From assembly GCA_036583965.1 (NCBI GenBank), contig JAZBQD010000015.1, positions 86,616,809-86,680,808 of the forward strand: a stretch of DNA of 64,000 nucleotides, in the 5' to 3' direction. The stretch is from Prunella strophiata (lineage: Eukaryota; Chordata; Aves; Passeriformes; Prunellidae). The translations under genes and the position numbers were made by a program. This document shows positions 1 to 10,495 of the stretch, in pieces (within the stretch, counting starts at the first letter, position 1; each line of letters starts with the position of its first letter). Below the pieces are notes generated by a model, which made no database searches, was not told where the DNA came from, and worked only from the letters and a program-made list of their open reading frames with translations.

Positions 1-397
1 TGACAACAAGAAGATTTCAACTCCTTAAACATCATCTTTTCCTGATCATATGCAAAAATGACTGATTTAATTTTTGAAAAGTGCTTAAAATACCTGCCTT
101 GGTTTGGCTGCCTTCCAGTCACAGCAAGCTTCCAGGGGCTTGCCATCTCTATGTATGCAGATTAATTTTTATTTTAAAAAGTACCGATTTCTAGATATCC
201 CTGCATTGCTACTTTCAAAGTCCAGGCAAAGGAAAAAAATTGGCTACTATATGCTCTTGAACTGTTTGGTTCTTCTGCTGAGTTCTTAAGGGGCCTCCTG
301 CCACCTCTCTGTGGAATGTCTGTGCCCATTCCACAGTGCTGTGGTGTGTTATTGCTGTGTTTGCTACTCTAATTTGGGTCTTTGTGTTACTTGGCAG
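1..397 (+). other. SYCP2L: SYCP2L intron (left edge)
   Basis: No exon with convincing splice sites and frame was found here. A polypyrimidine-poor but acceptable acceptor (ttggcag) ends this stretch at 397. The preceding SYCP2L exon must leave two codon bases, because the exon at 398 starts with the third base of a codon. Confidence 0.6.
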
Positions 398-452
398 GAC
401 TTATGAAACAAGAAGCAAGAGTAAAGAATTAAACAGTCTTGAGAGAAGGCAG
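398..452 (+). CDS. SYCP2L: SYCP2L exon A (55 nt)
   Basis: Acceptor ttggcag at 391-397 and donor GTAGGT at 453. After one base completing a codon it reads TYETRSKSKELNSLERRQ and ends on a codon boundary. That phase matches the next exon, which starts on TCC. A basic, Ser-rich stretch just upstream of the RKHLFSES block. Confidence 0.8.
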
Positions 453-3400
453 GTAGGTTGTCTATGCTTTTGCATCCCTGGAGCCTTTGATTGTTGCCTA
501 TTTGAATGCTGTGTATTTCTACCTGTACAAATCTGTTGCACCCTGAAGAAGTAGCTGAAGTTTAAGGCCTACCCAGTGCAGAGGTGGAGCAATGTGATTC
601 TGGTAGCCTTTAAATACTGTGTCTGTCATTTTGAAAGCAGTGATCAGGATGCACCATCACTGCTAGACCAGCTAGTGAATTGTCTGTGTTACCTGTTCCC
701 CCCTGATGTGCCACTGCATGCAGCTCAGACATACTGAGGCTCTCCTCCTTGCAAGAGTGTTCTTATTTTAGGCACAGGAGAGAGGGAGAAACAAGAAAAG
801 AGGATACTGTAAAACCCCATGTTGACAAAAGGCAAGCATCTGCCTCTTGGTGTTTTTATACAGCTGTTTCAACAACTGTCTGGGGCTGTTTTGGCAGATT
901 TCACAGCTTTACATGCTTGTACTGTGGGGAGGAAGAAATGGGATAACTTGGTAGCAGCTGAAATAGAATGGCTGAGGGACTTCTGAGTGAACAGACCTTA
1001 ATTGTGTCTTTAGTCCAGTTACAGGAAACACCTTTTCTCTGAGAGCAACAATGAAAATACAAGCCCTGGTCAGAGTGAGAAAAGCTGGATCCTTGACTTT
1101 CAGATCCAGCCACAGCCAAAGTCTGTCGAATATACCCGAAAAAGACCCAGGGTGAGAAGTAAATTAAAAGGTAAGTTTAGCTCCCTACTGGCACTTAGTT
1201 ATGCATGATGTACTGCACTGCAGAAAATAAAATGCTGATGATGGTTTGAAAAAGGAGAGTCTGGCCAAATCCTGGCTTTCCTGAGTGAGAGAGAGCAGGC
1301 TTGAGGCCAGCAGCAAGGGGTGCTCCATGGAGGAGATGCATTGCAAACCTTTGTGCTTGAACTGGGCTCTTGTCTCCTTCCAAATTGGAGTTCAAATGTC
1401 TGGGTGGACATTTGGCATCTAAACAAACTGTGTGGGTGCAGCCCTCTGGTGATGATGCTGAAGAGCCCATGGGTCCTGAGCTGATGGCTGTGTTGGTGCT
1501 CTTGACTGCACTAGGAGGAAGATCTCTCCAAAGCTACCATGCCTCCTCCCTGTAACTTTTCCCTCCTCACCTCCCCAGAAACATCTACTGACTTGGCAAG
1601 TAAACCTTGAAAAACCTCCCAGTTTGCAGACCAGGGCATTCTGCTCCCCTGTTTATGCAGTAACAAGCCAATCATCCTCTGAGTGTCAGATGTGATTATC
1701 TCTGATAGAATTCTCTGCTTGGGCCTGACCAGCAGCAGACCTCCCCTGCAGCCATGCTCCAGGGCTTTCTGCTGCTGTGACCATCAAATGGAAAGCCAAA
1801 TTGTCCTGAATGAGATGGAATGTTTCTCTGCCACTCACGGAGAAATGATGCTTGCTCAGGTAGCTGTTGGATTCTATATGGATTAAAAAGCAAAAGAAAG
1901 TTGAGCTTCAAATTATTCTTTATGCTGGGTTTCCAGGGCAGCTGCTCTCACTCCAGTGTCAGCCCACTGTCTTGCCTGGGACTTGGGGACTGTCAGACAG
2001 TCTGACAGCTGAGCCTGTCTTTTGTTTTTTACTTTTCTGGCTGCTCTGGGTGCAGTGAGTTGGGTATGTTTGCATTGTTGCATCTGTCTTTGTTAGAGAA
2101 AAGTGTTTTTCTCTAAAATTTAATGGAAGTGTTGTGAAGCTTTATCTCGTAAATGTCTAGAAAACCAAAACTGAAAAGGTTTACATTGTGACTAACTCAG
2201 TTAACTGGGTGAAGTGCACTCTTTACATTGCCAGTAACCAGGGAAGATTTTCTTCTTGCAGTGCTTCCAGTATCCTCTGCAAGTAGTGGCAGTGACTACG
2301 AGTCAAAGAAGGTAAGAAGCTGTCATGCTTTAGTGCCTCAGATTTAAAAACATGATGGATGTAAAATGTGTACCAATGAGTGAGAATTAAATAAACTGGT
2401 GCAATTTTAATTCTCAAATGTTCTGATGGAGAGATTTGTCTGCTAAGTGCTGTTGAGACTCTATTGGTCTAATGGAGGAGATCTTAGGAAAACATGGTAA
2501 ACCTCATAGAAACAATTGTTAAATGCTGCATATAAAATATATATATATGTGTGTGTGTATATTTGTGTATACATATTTGAAATATGTATACATATTTCAT
2601 ACATATATACAGACAGTCTGGAGAAAAAAGTCTTCAGAACTAGTAGTCACACTAAAAGCTTTTATTTTCCCCTGGAAAACTTTTCATTCTTAACTACAAT
2701 GCCTCTATTCTGGTAATGAAAATCATCATCACATGTATGTCTCCAATGTCTGGAGGAAGAACCTTTGCATGCATTGAACTTTGGGGCACAGGTGTCCCTT
2801 AGTGCTGGATAGAGCCATCAGTATATTAGCCATATTTTATGTATATATCCACTCTTAGTGTATTTAAAAAACAAATGAATCATCCAAAACTCTCCCTCCA
2901 AAACAGCACCCCAACCCCTACTTCTGTAGTAATGTTTAAATAAGGCTTAGACTTTGTTTTGTTTTAGGAGGGAGAATCAAGGCAAAAAGCTGAAAAGGAG
3001 ACACTAAGGGAAAAAAGCACATTTAGCTCCAAGAAAGATGATTTACCCACAGTGAATCTTGCTGGTATTTTTGTTTTGATCTTCTTCAGTGCATTAGAAG
3101 AGTTTTGATATATGTGGGTCTGTACTTTTTGGATGAGTTTTTTGGTGGTGGATTTTTCTTTTTGATTTTGCCACTTTTCCTTCACATTTTTTTCCATAAA
3201 TATTTGCCTTGTGATATTTCTTTGTGATGGCTATGAGGGGTAGATACTCTCTGGGTAGATAGTCTCTTGTACAAGGAGAAGATAAGCTGGTGCCATTGAG
3301 AGGTGAAGGAATGAACTGATAACCACTAAAAAGAGAGCCTTTGGATGAGTCTGAGCCACCACCTCTTCTCTGTGTGACAAAATAAAGGGGAGGGTAGACA

Positions 3401-6400
3401 GCTTGGGTTTTATTTTCTGTGTCATTAAATTGTGATTTCCAGCCAATACAGGATACAAACTCCATTGTCTGTGTCATTTATTAATCTCTCACACAGATGA
3501 AACGCTCTCAGATGATCCTGGAGGGAGTCCACTGCTGCTTAGTGTGTCTGCCGGGAGCCCTTCCAGTGACGTGGAGAAAGCCACCCAGGTGCAGAATGCA
3601 GTGCTTAGCCTCCTCCCAGTCTGCTGCCAGGCTGCCTCTGCCTGAAACCAGTGATTCATGTCCCTTTGCTCCCCGTAACAAGTCCCTGGCAGCTTGTCTA
3701 CAGGGTGGGCACCTTCTTATTTTGTTTCCTTTCTCTCCTTAGAAGTTTCATGGTACACCGCGCAAATTATCAGGAGACGAAGAAAGTAGCAAGCGGAAGG
3801 ACTCAGGTTTGTTACTCTTGCTAACACTGAAGAATTGGCTAAAAGCAGGAAGATTAGGTGCCAAAGCTGTTATTTTCTTTCAAAGGACAAATTAACACTG
3901 ACTTTCTTGAGATGACTCTTTTTTTTACTCTAAATTCTGTTTCTCTGTGTACTGTATATCATGACAGACTGTGGTAAGATGCTTCTATATACATTCCTGA
4001 ATTCATTGCTAACTCTTAAAGCCTGTCCTTGATTATAGAGGGACTTATAGTGTAGATTTGCAAGCTAATAACCCAAGAGACACACAAAAGATATTTTTTA
4101 ATGTTTCAAAAGTGAACTGCAATGTCAGTTTAAATAAAACAAGCATCCCTTCAAGTTGCTGTTTTTTATACCTAAGAACATGGATGTAAACCATTGCTAT
4201 AAGCATTTGTTAAATGGGGACTTGGATAATTCTTATTACTGATGTAGCTTTTTAAATAGGTAAGTGTCACATCAGGATCTCTCTTTAAAATGAAACTGAA
4301 CTTTCATAAACTAACTCAAAACTGCAGCACAGTCTCTTGTGGTTGGAAACAACTGAACTTCAAGGAAGTTAAGCATCAATGAGGTTGTTTTAATCCTAAT
4401 AATTCTCAGTGCTGATGCAGTTCTGAGTCTGAGTTACTATTGTGACTATGGAGTGAGTCACTGAAGTTTTGGTCTTGGACAAAAGCATCCCTTTTCTCAT
4501 GAGCTGGCTCTGTTTATGTTCCCAATACATCTTTTACCTGTCCAGCATTTTCTGAATACACCTTCACTGCAATAACATGTCTGTTTAATTTTGGGGGAAG
4601 ATAGATGCTGAGGACTTCATTTTATCATTGTTTGCTATACAATTGGAGAGGAGTTGTTGCCATGCAAAAGCACAAGCAGGGCGCCTTTGGTTATGCTTAG
4701 AAATTTCAGGTGTGGTCTCTGACTGCATTTGGTACTCCCTCTGTGAACTCTAAATCTGCTTCAGGGTGCTTCTCTTGGTCTGACTGTCCCCCTTGTTCTG
4801 GGCCCCACTGCTTTCCATTCTGCCCTATGGAGATTCCAGGGAGATGATTTGTCAAACAGACAGCTTGCTGGTTTCAGAGAAAGTGCACAGTGAGACAAAA
4901 GGACAGGGGGTCTAGTTTGTTTCTTTGGTTTTTACAAATTTTTTCCCTAAAGTAGAGGCTGCAGCTTTGATTTGGATTGTTTGGATTGATTCAGTTTTCT
5001 TTTCAAAAATTTTCTTCATAAGCGGATTGAGAACTTGGGTTGGAAAAGGGAATGGGAAGAAGCTGGATACCTGAGGTTTTTGATGGTTGGAGTAGAAGGC
5101 CAAGAAAGGAAATGTTAAGGAAATTTCTCCATCTTTAAGATGGAGACATGGAAGCTTTCCAAATACCTGTATAACACTAGGCAGGCTAGTTCCCTGCTTT
5201 TGCTAGGGAAGATGCTTGCAGGTGAAGTCTTACCCTGCCCTGTGTGATGCCAGACCATAAAATGAAGCCGCCTCCTTTTCTGAAGCATTGGTAAGTACCA
5301 GTGGTGGTCTCTCCTTGAGAGCAGGCACTGTCATGTACCTCATGAAAAAGGACAGATTTCTTCTGAAACATCTTTTATTCTCTTTCTAGATATACTGAGT
5401 GGCACTATCATAAAAAAGCCTAAATTTTCTAGTTTGGAGAAAAATCACTTGCCCTCTGAGATTAACCATACACCAAAGAAAATTTTTGACTTCAGTAGAA
5501 GAGGATGTGAAGGTCCAGAAAGGTAAAATCTGGTTGGTAATTAAGGTGAAATGCTTAAATGCTTTCAGCTTTTCTTTTCTTGTGGTAGAAATCATAGTCA
5601 CATAGAAGCTTGAAGAGATGTATTTGTAGGAGAGACCAACTTTTCCAAAATCCAAAAGTAAAAATTAGCAGGAGGTATTGCAGCACTGCCAATGGCAGTG
5701 GATACTGTGTATGTAGACATGTGAATAAGGAAATTTGGGTTCCACTTGGTCAGCTGCTCCATGACATCCACACTTTCTACTCTGAGTATGATTTTCCAGA
5801 GTTATTAAAAAAGCCATCAAACACTGGAACTGGAAAAAAAAAAAAAACCAACATAAAAACATGCAGGTCATGGATGAAGTATCTGCAAAATACTGCTAAC
5901 TCTGAGCACAAGAGGATCAGGCTTTCCCTGCAGTGCATAAGTAGAAGACAGAAGCAGTCTATCCTTCCCTGCTGCTCTCTAATAAGTATTTCTCTGGGGA
6001 TTTTTGAGCTAGTTTCCTTCCTGCTTGTAAGCTCTAGAAGAATAAGCCCCAGATTCCAGCTCTCTAACAGAAGTTTTTGCTCATGTGAATGACAATCCCT
6101 TCAGTAGCAGGAAGGTTTATATTCCAGGATGTCTTCCAGCATGATGCTAACTGGGCATGTGCTTCCTCCTAGGTCAGGAAATGAATGATAGCCTAGATGA
6201 TGTGTTTTTTCCCAAGATGCTCCACGAAGACTTGAGTGATTCAGGAGTGATTTTTGCCTTTGAAAGCTTTATTGGCCAACTGAAGAAATTGTTCTCGGTA
6301 ATGTGAGCTCTTTCAATATGTGTGGCAATTGGCCATGTTATGTGAAATTACCTTTTTATCTCAGGGAGGGTTGGTGCAAATATCCCACCTTTAGTTTGTG

Positions 6401-9400
6401 TTCAGGAGTAGGGCTTTGGCAGTGTCTGTTTGTCTGGAGCTCTTAGAAGTATTCTACAGAACTTGTATATTCTGAGAAGTGTTATAGGGAAGGCATAAAG
6501 GAAATTTTAATTAGGCTTTCCTAACACAGCACTGTCCTGAAGGCACATAGGTTACATTGAGGCTTGTTGGTGTAACTACTGTGACTGAATTAAATCAGTT
6601 CAAATCTGCAGCACTGATGTGTGTCATCTTAGTGCAGATTAAATTTGATTTAAGATGGTTTCTGCTAAGATGAAGTGGCAACCTGCAGAGGAAGTTGTTT
6701 TCCAGGGAAGGTCTTGCAAGCTAGACTTGTAGGTTTTGACTTGGGCCGTTGCCTATCCCTAACTGTGCATCCTATGGCCAGTCCCGGTACAAAAGGATTG
6801 AGATCAACACACAGGATGCCCTGAGATCTTCAGAGAAGAACTTGTCTGCCCTGCTGAACCAGATACATAAGTGCAGGTAAGTGGTCTGGTACTGGCTGGA
6901 AACAGCTTAAATTTTGGTTGATAGGGAAAGCCAACCTGAGAGCTGGATTTTGTGCTTATGGTTTGTACAGCAAAATAGCTTGTGTGTCCTTTTGGTTTTT
7001 TTTTTTTTTTTTTGTTTGTTTGTTTGTTTGTTTTTTTAATGCAAGAAGAGTTTCAGAAGTATAACTCCTGGGATTGATCCTAATTTTCCTGTAGGAGGAG
7101 AGGATGGGTTAATTCATGCAAAGCAAGCTTGAGTTACAAGCAGTTGATGGAGCAGTCCTTGGACTGTCTTCTGGTTGTCATCAACTTAGTAGCTTCTATT
7201 TCTAAATCTTTAAGAAAGAAGCCAGGCTGTGACTTGCTTAATGAAGTGGAGGAGAAGAAAAGGGAACTCTCAGATCCTGAATTTCTTAGATAGGAGCTAG
7301 ATAAAAAAATCAATTCTAATATATATTAATTTGGTAGAAGTGAGGTACACTTGCAAGTATGGCATACAATGCAAGTGTCAGGCCTCTGCTATCTATTGCA
7401 TACTCACTTTTTAGGATTTAGATCAAATGTAGTATGAAATAATAACCTTTAAAATGAAAATTCCCTGGTATCAATGGCATCTCTGTGAGCAGAATTTGCT
7501 GTCATTAAGGTACATGGAGAAATTTGAGATACAAAAGGAAAAAAATAGGATGTTTTGTGGTGGAGGATAAGAGTGGATGGCAGTGAGATGCTTCAGTGCT
7601 TTGTTGCCAAGTAACTTGGATCTAACCAGGGTCACAGGACAGTGGATGGAGGGCTGTGCCAGATTTTTCCTACCTCAATGCAGCTGGGAATGGTGGCAAA
7701 CCCAAGTCAATAAGGATGTTGCAATCCACAACCCTTCTTAAGGTTTAGAAATTGCTGGCATCCTGTTTGTATGGCAACACTGTTTGTATATATCAAACCC
7801 ATGGCAGGAAAATCCATAGAGGACTGTTTGTGTTAAGATAAAATCATAGAATGGTTTGGGTTGGAATGGACCTTAAAGAGGTCTTTAGCACAGGAAATCT
7901 CTGCTGAACTCCCTGAAGGCTGGGAGAGCATGCAGTGCAAGTGCTGCGCTGGGAATTCATTTGTATGCCCTGTCCAAGTCCTCTGTTACTGGCTGCTGTT
8001 TGGGACAGGCTATTGGGCTGTATTTCTCTGCAGTGTGACTTTGGTGCAGCTAGTCACATTGCTCTGTGACATACCTGAGAACAAATCTGCCCCATGTAGT
8101 TCAGCAGTGAAATTTTCTTCTGCCTGAAGATAGGCTTGGTGCTGAAGGGGTTGTTGTCCACCTTGTGCAACTGCATGTTGAACTGGCAAAACTGTTTCTG
8201 CTTTCCATCACCAGGCTGAATAAATTTGAGACCTTCCAGAAGATTGTTGTTGAAGAGCTTGCCAACCTTGAGAAGGAAACTCAAATTCTGGCAGCCATGG
8301 AGAAGGACTGCACTGGTGCGTACAGCTTCTTGTGTGCCAGCCCGAAAATGTGCCCCTTCCCAGGTAATGGGGACTTCTTTGGGGTCTTTTTAGGAATTCT
8401 GGAATGAACAGCTGCTCAAACTGAATACATTCTGCAACCAGCAAAAGAAAGGTATGTCTCTGCCAGCTGTCCTGAGTGCTCACAAGTCCTTTGATGGTCA
8501 CAGAGGGCACTGGTTAGGCTGGTGGTACCCTTGCTGATAGATAGGAAAGGATTCTAAACCTAGTGTGGCATCTTCACTTGTGTCCACTTTTGGTGATGGA
8601 GCTTTTGCAGCCTTGTGAGGGTTTTCAATTGGAATTAGAGTGCAATGAGGGAACTCTGTATGGGAAGTTGTGTGGGAGAGGAACCTTGCTCAGGAGAGCT
8701 GCACCAGGATCTGGAACAATGTGCAATGCACCCTCTCACCATGACTGTGTCTAGGGGTCAGAGGAGGTGGAAGGAGAGGTGATCTTCTTCTGTATAAAAG
8801 ACACTGTTGGCATAAATGCAGAGCAAAAACCTGCCATTCTCAGGTTTATTTTTGGTAGTAAATATATCTGTTCAAACTTCACCAGTAAGTGCTTCATGAA
8901 AAACCAGCTAAGATCATTTTTCTTTCAGAATTGAATCTGTTGACTCAGCCCTGGGTGAAACAGCAAAGAGTTTTGGCAACACTGTCCAGAATACAACGGT
9001 ATGTGTGATACAAAAGCAGCTCCCTGTGGATGGGGGACTGAGCTCTGGCTTTGACTGACTGGTGTTAGGAGTGAGAAAATGGAACTGAAGCCCTGGGAGG
9101 GGGAAAGCCTTTGGTTGAGTGATTTGTGGGGCTTGTTCTTTGTGGGACCTCTGACCCTGGTGCATAAAAAGCATTGAGAAAGAAATTTGACAAAGGAAAG
9201 AGGTCAAACAGTACTTGCCTGGAGGAGAAGACAAAGACAAGGGCCATCAGGTAGTGATGTTTCTCCTGGGTTCACACTCTGGGGCAGTTTCTGTGTAGTT
9301 TGTGACCCTCATTGTATTTGCCTTTGGAGTTGTGCATCCATGACAACCAGTGGCTAAGGGCTCTGCAGTCTAACACCTTGCATGCTTTCTCTCATCTGCT

Positions 9401-10229
9401 CTTTATGTCTGATAACTTCTAGCCTTGATGTATTCAAGTCTGATTTTTTAAAAAACAATCTTTCTAAATTCAAATTACATCCTGGTTAAATATTTTGTTG
9501 AAGTTCTTAAGCTCTCCAGAGCCTAATCACTACTTTATGCCCTTGTTTTAATTTGTAAATTAAGACAAATACTTTGCTAACTTTGATACAGTGCTTAGTT
9601 TCCATCTGGTTCACCCCATCACATGGATGTGTATTTTTGCTACTGCTGCTGTTCCAGGTCTGTGTGCAGATCTGATGGCTTTGGGAGTTTAGAATTTCTG
9701 CAGTAAGGTTGATGGATTACTGGCATGTGTGGGATGCCATGTGCCTCACTTCACAGGGCTGAGAAAGCTCCTTGTGTTGAAGGAACAACTATGCCTGTGG
9801 TCGCCACAGTGGACTGAGCCTGGCATTTTAGAAAAGATTCTGAAAACCAAGGGCTTGTATATTTTAGCAGCTAAAGTTGAAATACTGACCCTTTCCAACT
9901 GGGAAAAGTTTCCATGATGAGTGTTGAGTTGCTGAGGGAAACAGGTGCTCCTGAATAAGGACACTCAAAGAGCACCAGGGCTGAGAAAAGAGCACTTGTG
10001 TCATGAGAGCTGCTCATCCTGCAGCACTTGTTCCAGGGAAGGTGCTTGAGAATTAAGAGCTGAGTCTAAATGTGCTTCCAGGATCTTTGAAATTTCTTAT
10101 CTTGTAGAGTTTCAGTGTTTGTATAAATTTTTGCAATGTTTTCTCTTACCTTTTTTTTGTTCTTCCCTGCAGTATGAACACTCAGTGAAGAAGGCAGAAG
10201 AAACCGTGTTCATTGTTCCTTCTGACTAG
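398..10229 (+). CDS. SYCP2L: SYCP2L, C-terminal half (13 exons, partial gene)
   Basis: Synaptonemal complex protein 2-like. Known family role: a component of the meiotic chromosome axis that persists at centromeres of arrested oocytes and supports survival of primordial oocytes; the C-terminal coiled-coil region is the SYCP3-binding part in the SYCP2 family. Seen here: thirteen exons with AG/GT borders encode about 380 residues. The first contains TYETRSKSKEL and the second SSYRKHLFSESNNENTS, then RKRPRVRSKLK, the conserved block I associate with SYCP2/SYCP2L. A low-complexity Ser/Lys/Glu-rich linker follows, then a heptad-like C-terminus (RYKRIEINTQDALRSSEKN, LNKFETFQKIVVEELANLEK) ending at TAG 10227-10229. 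The N-terminal domain exons are off the left edge. Phases agree across all junctions except around the 58-nt exon at 8394-8451, where the protein-like frame is out of phase at both ends. SYCP2 itself is an alternative, but the convergent ELOVL2 neighbour favours SYCP2L. Confidence 0.88.
1014..1170 (+). CDS. SYCP2L: SYCP2L exon B, conserved RKHLFSES block (157 nt)
   Basis: Acceptor tgtctttag ends at 1013; donor GTAAGT begins at 1171. It encodes SSYRKHLFSESNNENTS, a WILDFQIQPQPK stretch, then TRKRPRVRSKLK, and ends with one codon base (G). This is the exon on which the family call mainly rests. The basic cluster at its end could serve as a nuclear localisation signal (inference). Confidence 0.9.
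2262..2311 (+). CDS. SYCP2L: SYCP2L exon C (50 nt)
   Basis: Acceptor tcttcttgcag ends at 2261; donor GTAAGA begins at 2312. The carried G plus TG makes Val; the exon reads VLPVSSASSGSDYESKK and ends in phase 0. It continues the KLKVLP motif started in the previous exon. Confidence 0.87.
2968..3064 (+). CDS. SYCP2L: SYCP2L exon D (97 nt)
   Basis: Acceptor tttgttttag ends at 2967; the donor GTATTT at 3065 is moderate. Starts in phase 0 and reads a charged stretch beginning EGESRQKAEKETLREKS and ending DDLPTVNLA plus one base. Highly polar linker, typical of the middle of SYCP2-family proteins. Confidence 0.8.
3497..3588 (+). CDS. SYCP2L: SYCP2L exon E (92 nt)
   Basis: Acceptor ctctcacacag ends at 3496; donor GTGCAG at 3589. 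The carried G plus AT makes Asp. It encodes DETLSDDPGGSPLLLSVSAG and then SPSSDVEKATQ, ending in phase 0. Confidence 0.85.
3743..3806 (+). CDS. SYCP2L: SYCP2L exon F (64 nt)
   Basis: Acceptor ttctctccttag ends at 3742; donor GTTTGT at 3807. Reads KFHGTPRKLSGDEESSKRKD then S and one carried base. Only about 150 bases separate it from exon E. Basic and acidic clusters suggest a disordered linker. Confidence 0.85.
3807..5389 (+). other. SYCP2L: SYCP2L intron F-G
   Basis: Ordinary AT-rich intron of about 1.6 kb. No repeat family, RNA gene or exon recognised. Confidence 0.6.
5390..5512 (+). CDS. SYCP2L: SYCP2L exon G (123 nt; donor ambiguous)
   Basis: Acceptor tctttctag ends at 5389. The carried G plus AT makes Asp; then ILSGTIIKKPKFSSLEKNHL and further polar sequence ending FDFSRRGCE plus one base. 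Two donors compete. GTCCAG at 5513 keeps the next exon in frame. GTAAAA at 5523 is the stronger-looking site but would put the next exon into a frame with an early stop. I chose 5512 by phase. Confidence 0.75.
6173..6297 (+). CDS. SYCP2L: SYCP2L exon H (125 nt)
   Basis: Acceptor cttcctcctag ends at 6172; donor GTAATG at 6298. In the supported frame it reads QEMNDSLDDVFFPKMLHEDL, then SDSGVIFAFESFIGQLKKLF and S, ending in phase 0. The hydrophobic spacing at the end marks the start of the C-terminal helical region. Confidence 0.85.
6782..6876 (+). CDS. SYCP2L: SYCP2L exon I, coiled-coil region (95 nt)
   Basis: Acceptor ctatggccag ends at 6781; strong donor GTAAGT at 6877. Reads SRYKRIEINTQDALRSSEKN then LSALLNQIHKC and two carried bases. 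The heptad-like pattern fits the predicted coiled coil at the C-terminus of SYCP2-family proteins. Confidence 0.87.
6996..7038. repeat. Poly-T followed by (GTTT)n
   Basis: About 18 T residues followed by five GTTT units and more T. Simple repeat, likely length-variable. Confidence 0.9.
7841..7881 (-). repeat. CR1 LINE 3'-end fragment
   Basis: Contains ATCATAGAATGGTTTGGGTT and a following GACCTTAAAGAG, the reverse complement of the well-known avian CR1 3' tail. Only about 40 bases are left; no coding part. Confidence 0.75.
8215..8315 (+). CDS. SYCP2L: SYCP2L exon J, coiled-coil region (101 nt)
   Basis: Acceptor ctttccatcaccag ends at 8214; donor GTGCGT at 8316. Reads RLNKFETFQKIVVEELANLE then KETQILAAMEKDCT plus one base. 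A clear amphipathic helix. The carried single base does not suit the protein-like frame of the following 58-nt exon, which needs phase 0. Confidence 0.87.
8394..8451 (+). CDS. SYCP2L: SYCP2L exon K, frame conflict (58 nt)
   Basis: Acceptor ggtctttttag ends at 8393; donor GTATGT at 8452. The frame that looks like protein reads EFWNEQLLKLNTFCNQQKK, a plausible continuation of the coiled coil, but starts in phase 0 and ends in phase 1. The upstream exon leaves one base and the downstream exon needs two. In the phase-compatible frame the exon meets TGA at 8405-8407. Either a real lineage frameshift, an assembly error, or a splice site I have misplaced. Confidence 0.65.
8929..8998 (+). CDS. SYCP2L: SYCP2L exon L (70 nt)
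   Basis: Acceptor tctttcag ends at 8928; donor GTATGT at 8999. With two carried bases it reads RIESVDSALGETAKSFGNTV then QNTT and ends in phase 0, which fits the terminal exon. A second frame (starting ELNLLTQPWVKQQ) is also open, so this exon alone does not settle the frame problem at exon K. Confidence 0.8.
8999..10172 (+). other. SYCP2L: Last SYCP2L intron
   Basis: About 1.2 kb, GT at 8999 and CAG at 10170-10172, with a pyrimidine-rich tract before the acceptor. No further element recognised. Confidence 0.6.
10173..10229 (+). CDS. SYCP2L: SYCP2L terminal coding exon (57 nt)
   Basis: Acceptor ttcttccctgcag ends at 10172. Reads YEHSVKKAEETVFIVPSD and stops at TAG. In the alternative frame it would read MNTQ and stop. 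Confidence 0.82.
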   Translation, partial: YEHSVKKAEETVFIVPSD

Positions 10230-10495
10230 CAAACCCCTGAGCTCATTATTGCTCATGGCATTTGAGCACTTTGTGTGCATCATAGAGAAGATGGTTCTGT
10301 AAAGGAAGTTAGTCTATTTTAAATGAAAAGAGAGGAGGAAAAAGCATTATGTTGAGCCTTATTTTTTTGCCTGAAAAGAATATATAGTGCCAAGTGGTCC
10401 AGCTATGACCCCTGTGTTGATAACAAGTTTTCTGAAAAATTGCAAGATTTTGTATAAATCAAATTTAAAAAATAAACTGAAGATAATGATGTAGC
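10230..10495 (+). other. SYCP2L: SYCP2L 3' UTR (predicted)
   Basis: Untranslated sequence after the TAG stop, ending about 20 bases past AATAAA at 10471-10476. The exact cleavage site cannot be read from the sequence. Confidence 0.6.
10471..10476 (+). terminator. SYCP2L: Polyadenylation signal AATAAA for SYCP2L
   Basis: Canonical AATAAA about 240 bases after the SYCP2L stop codon, in an AT-rich context. First good hexamer downstream of the stop on this strand. Confidence 0.6.

Larger units (their letters stand above)
6877..8214 (+). other. SYCP2L: SYCP2L intron I-J
   Basis: Intron of about 1.3 kb. It holds a poly-T tract running into (GTTT)n at 6996-7038 and a CR1 tail fragment at 7841-7881. 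Nothing else recognised. Confidence 0.6.

Noticed and set aside
2530..2612. TA/TG-rich inverted words near 2.5 kb
   Set aside because: Low-complexity AT sequence; the apparent hairpins are expected by chance.
3094..3477. 127-codon minus-strand frame
   Set aside because: Antisense to a SYCP2L intron, with no splice or promoter context and no recognisable domain.
5610..6092. 160-codon + strand frame between SYCP2L exons G and H
   Set aside because: Lies wholly in an intron, has no family resemblance, and its composition (many Ser/Cys/Arg, A run translated as Lys) is that of chance AT-rich sequence.
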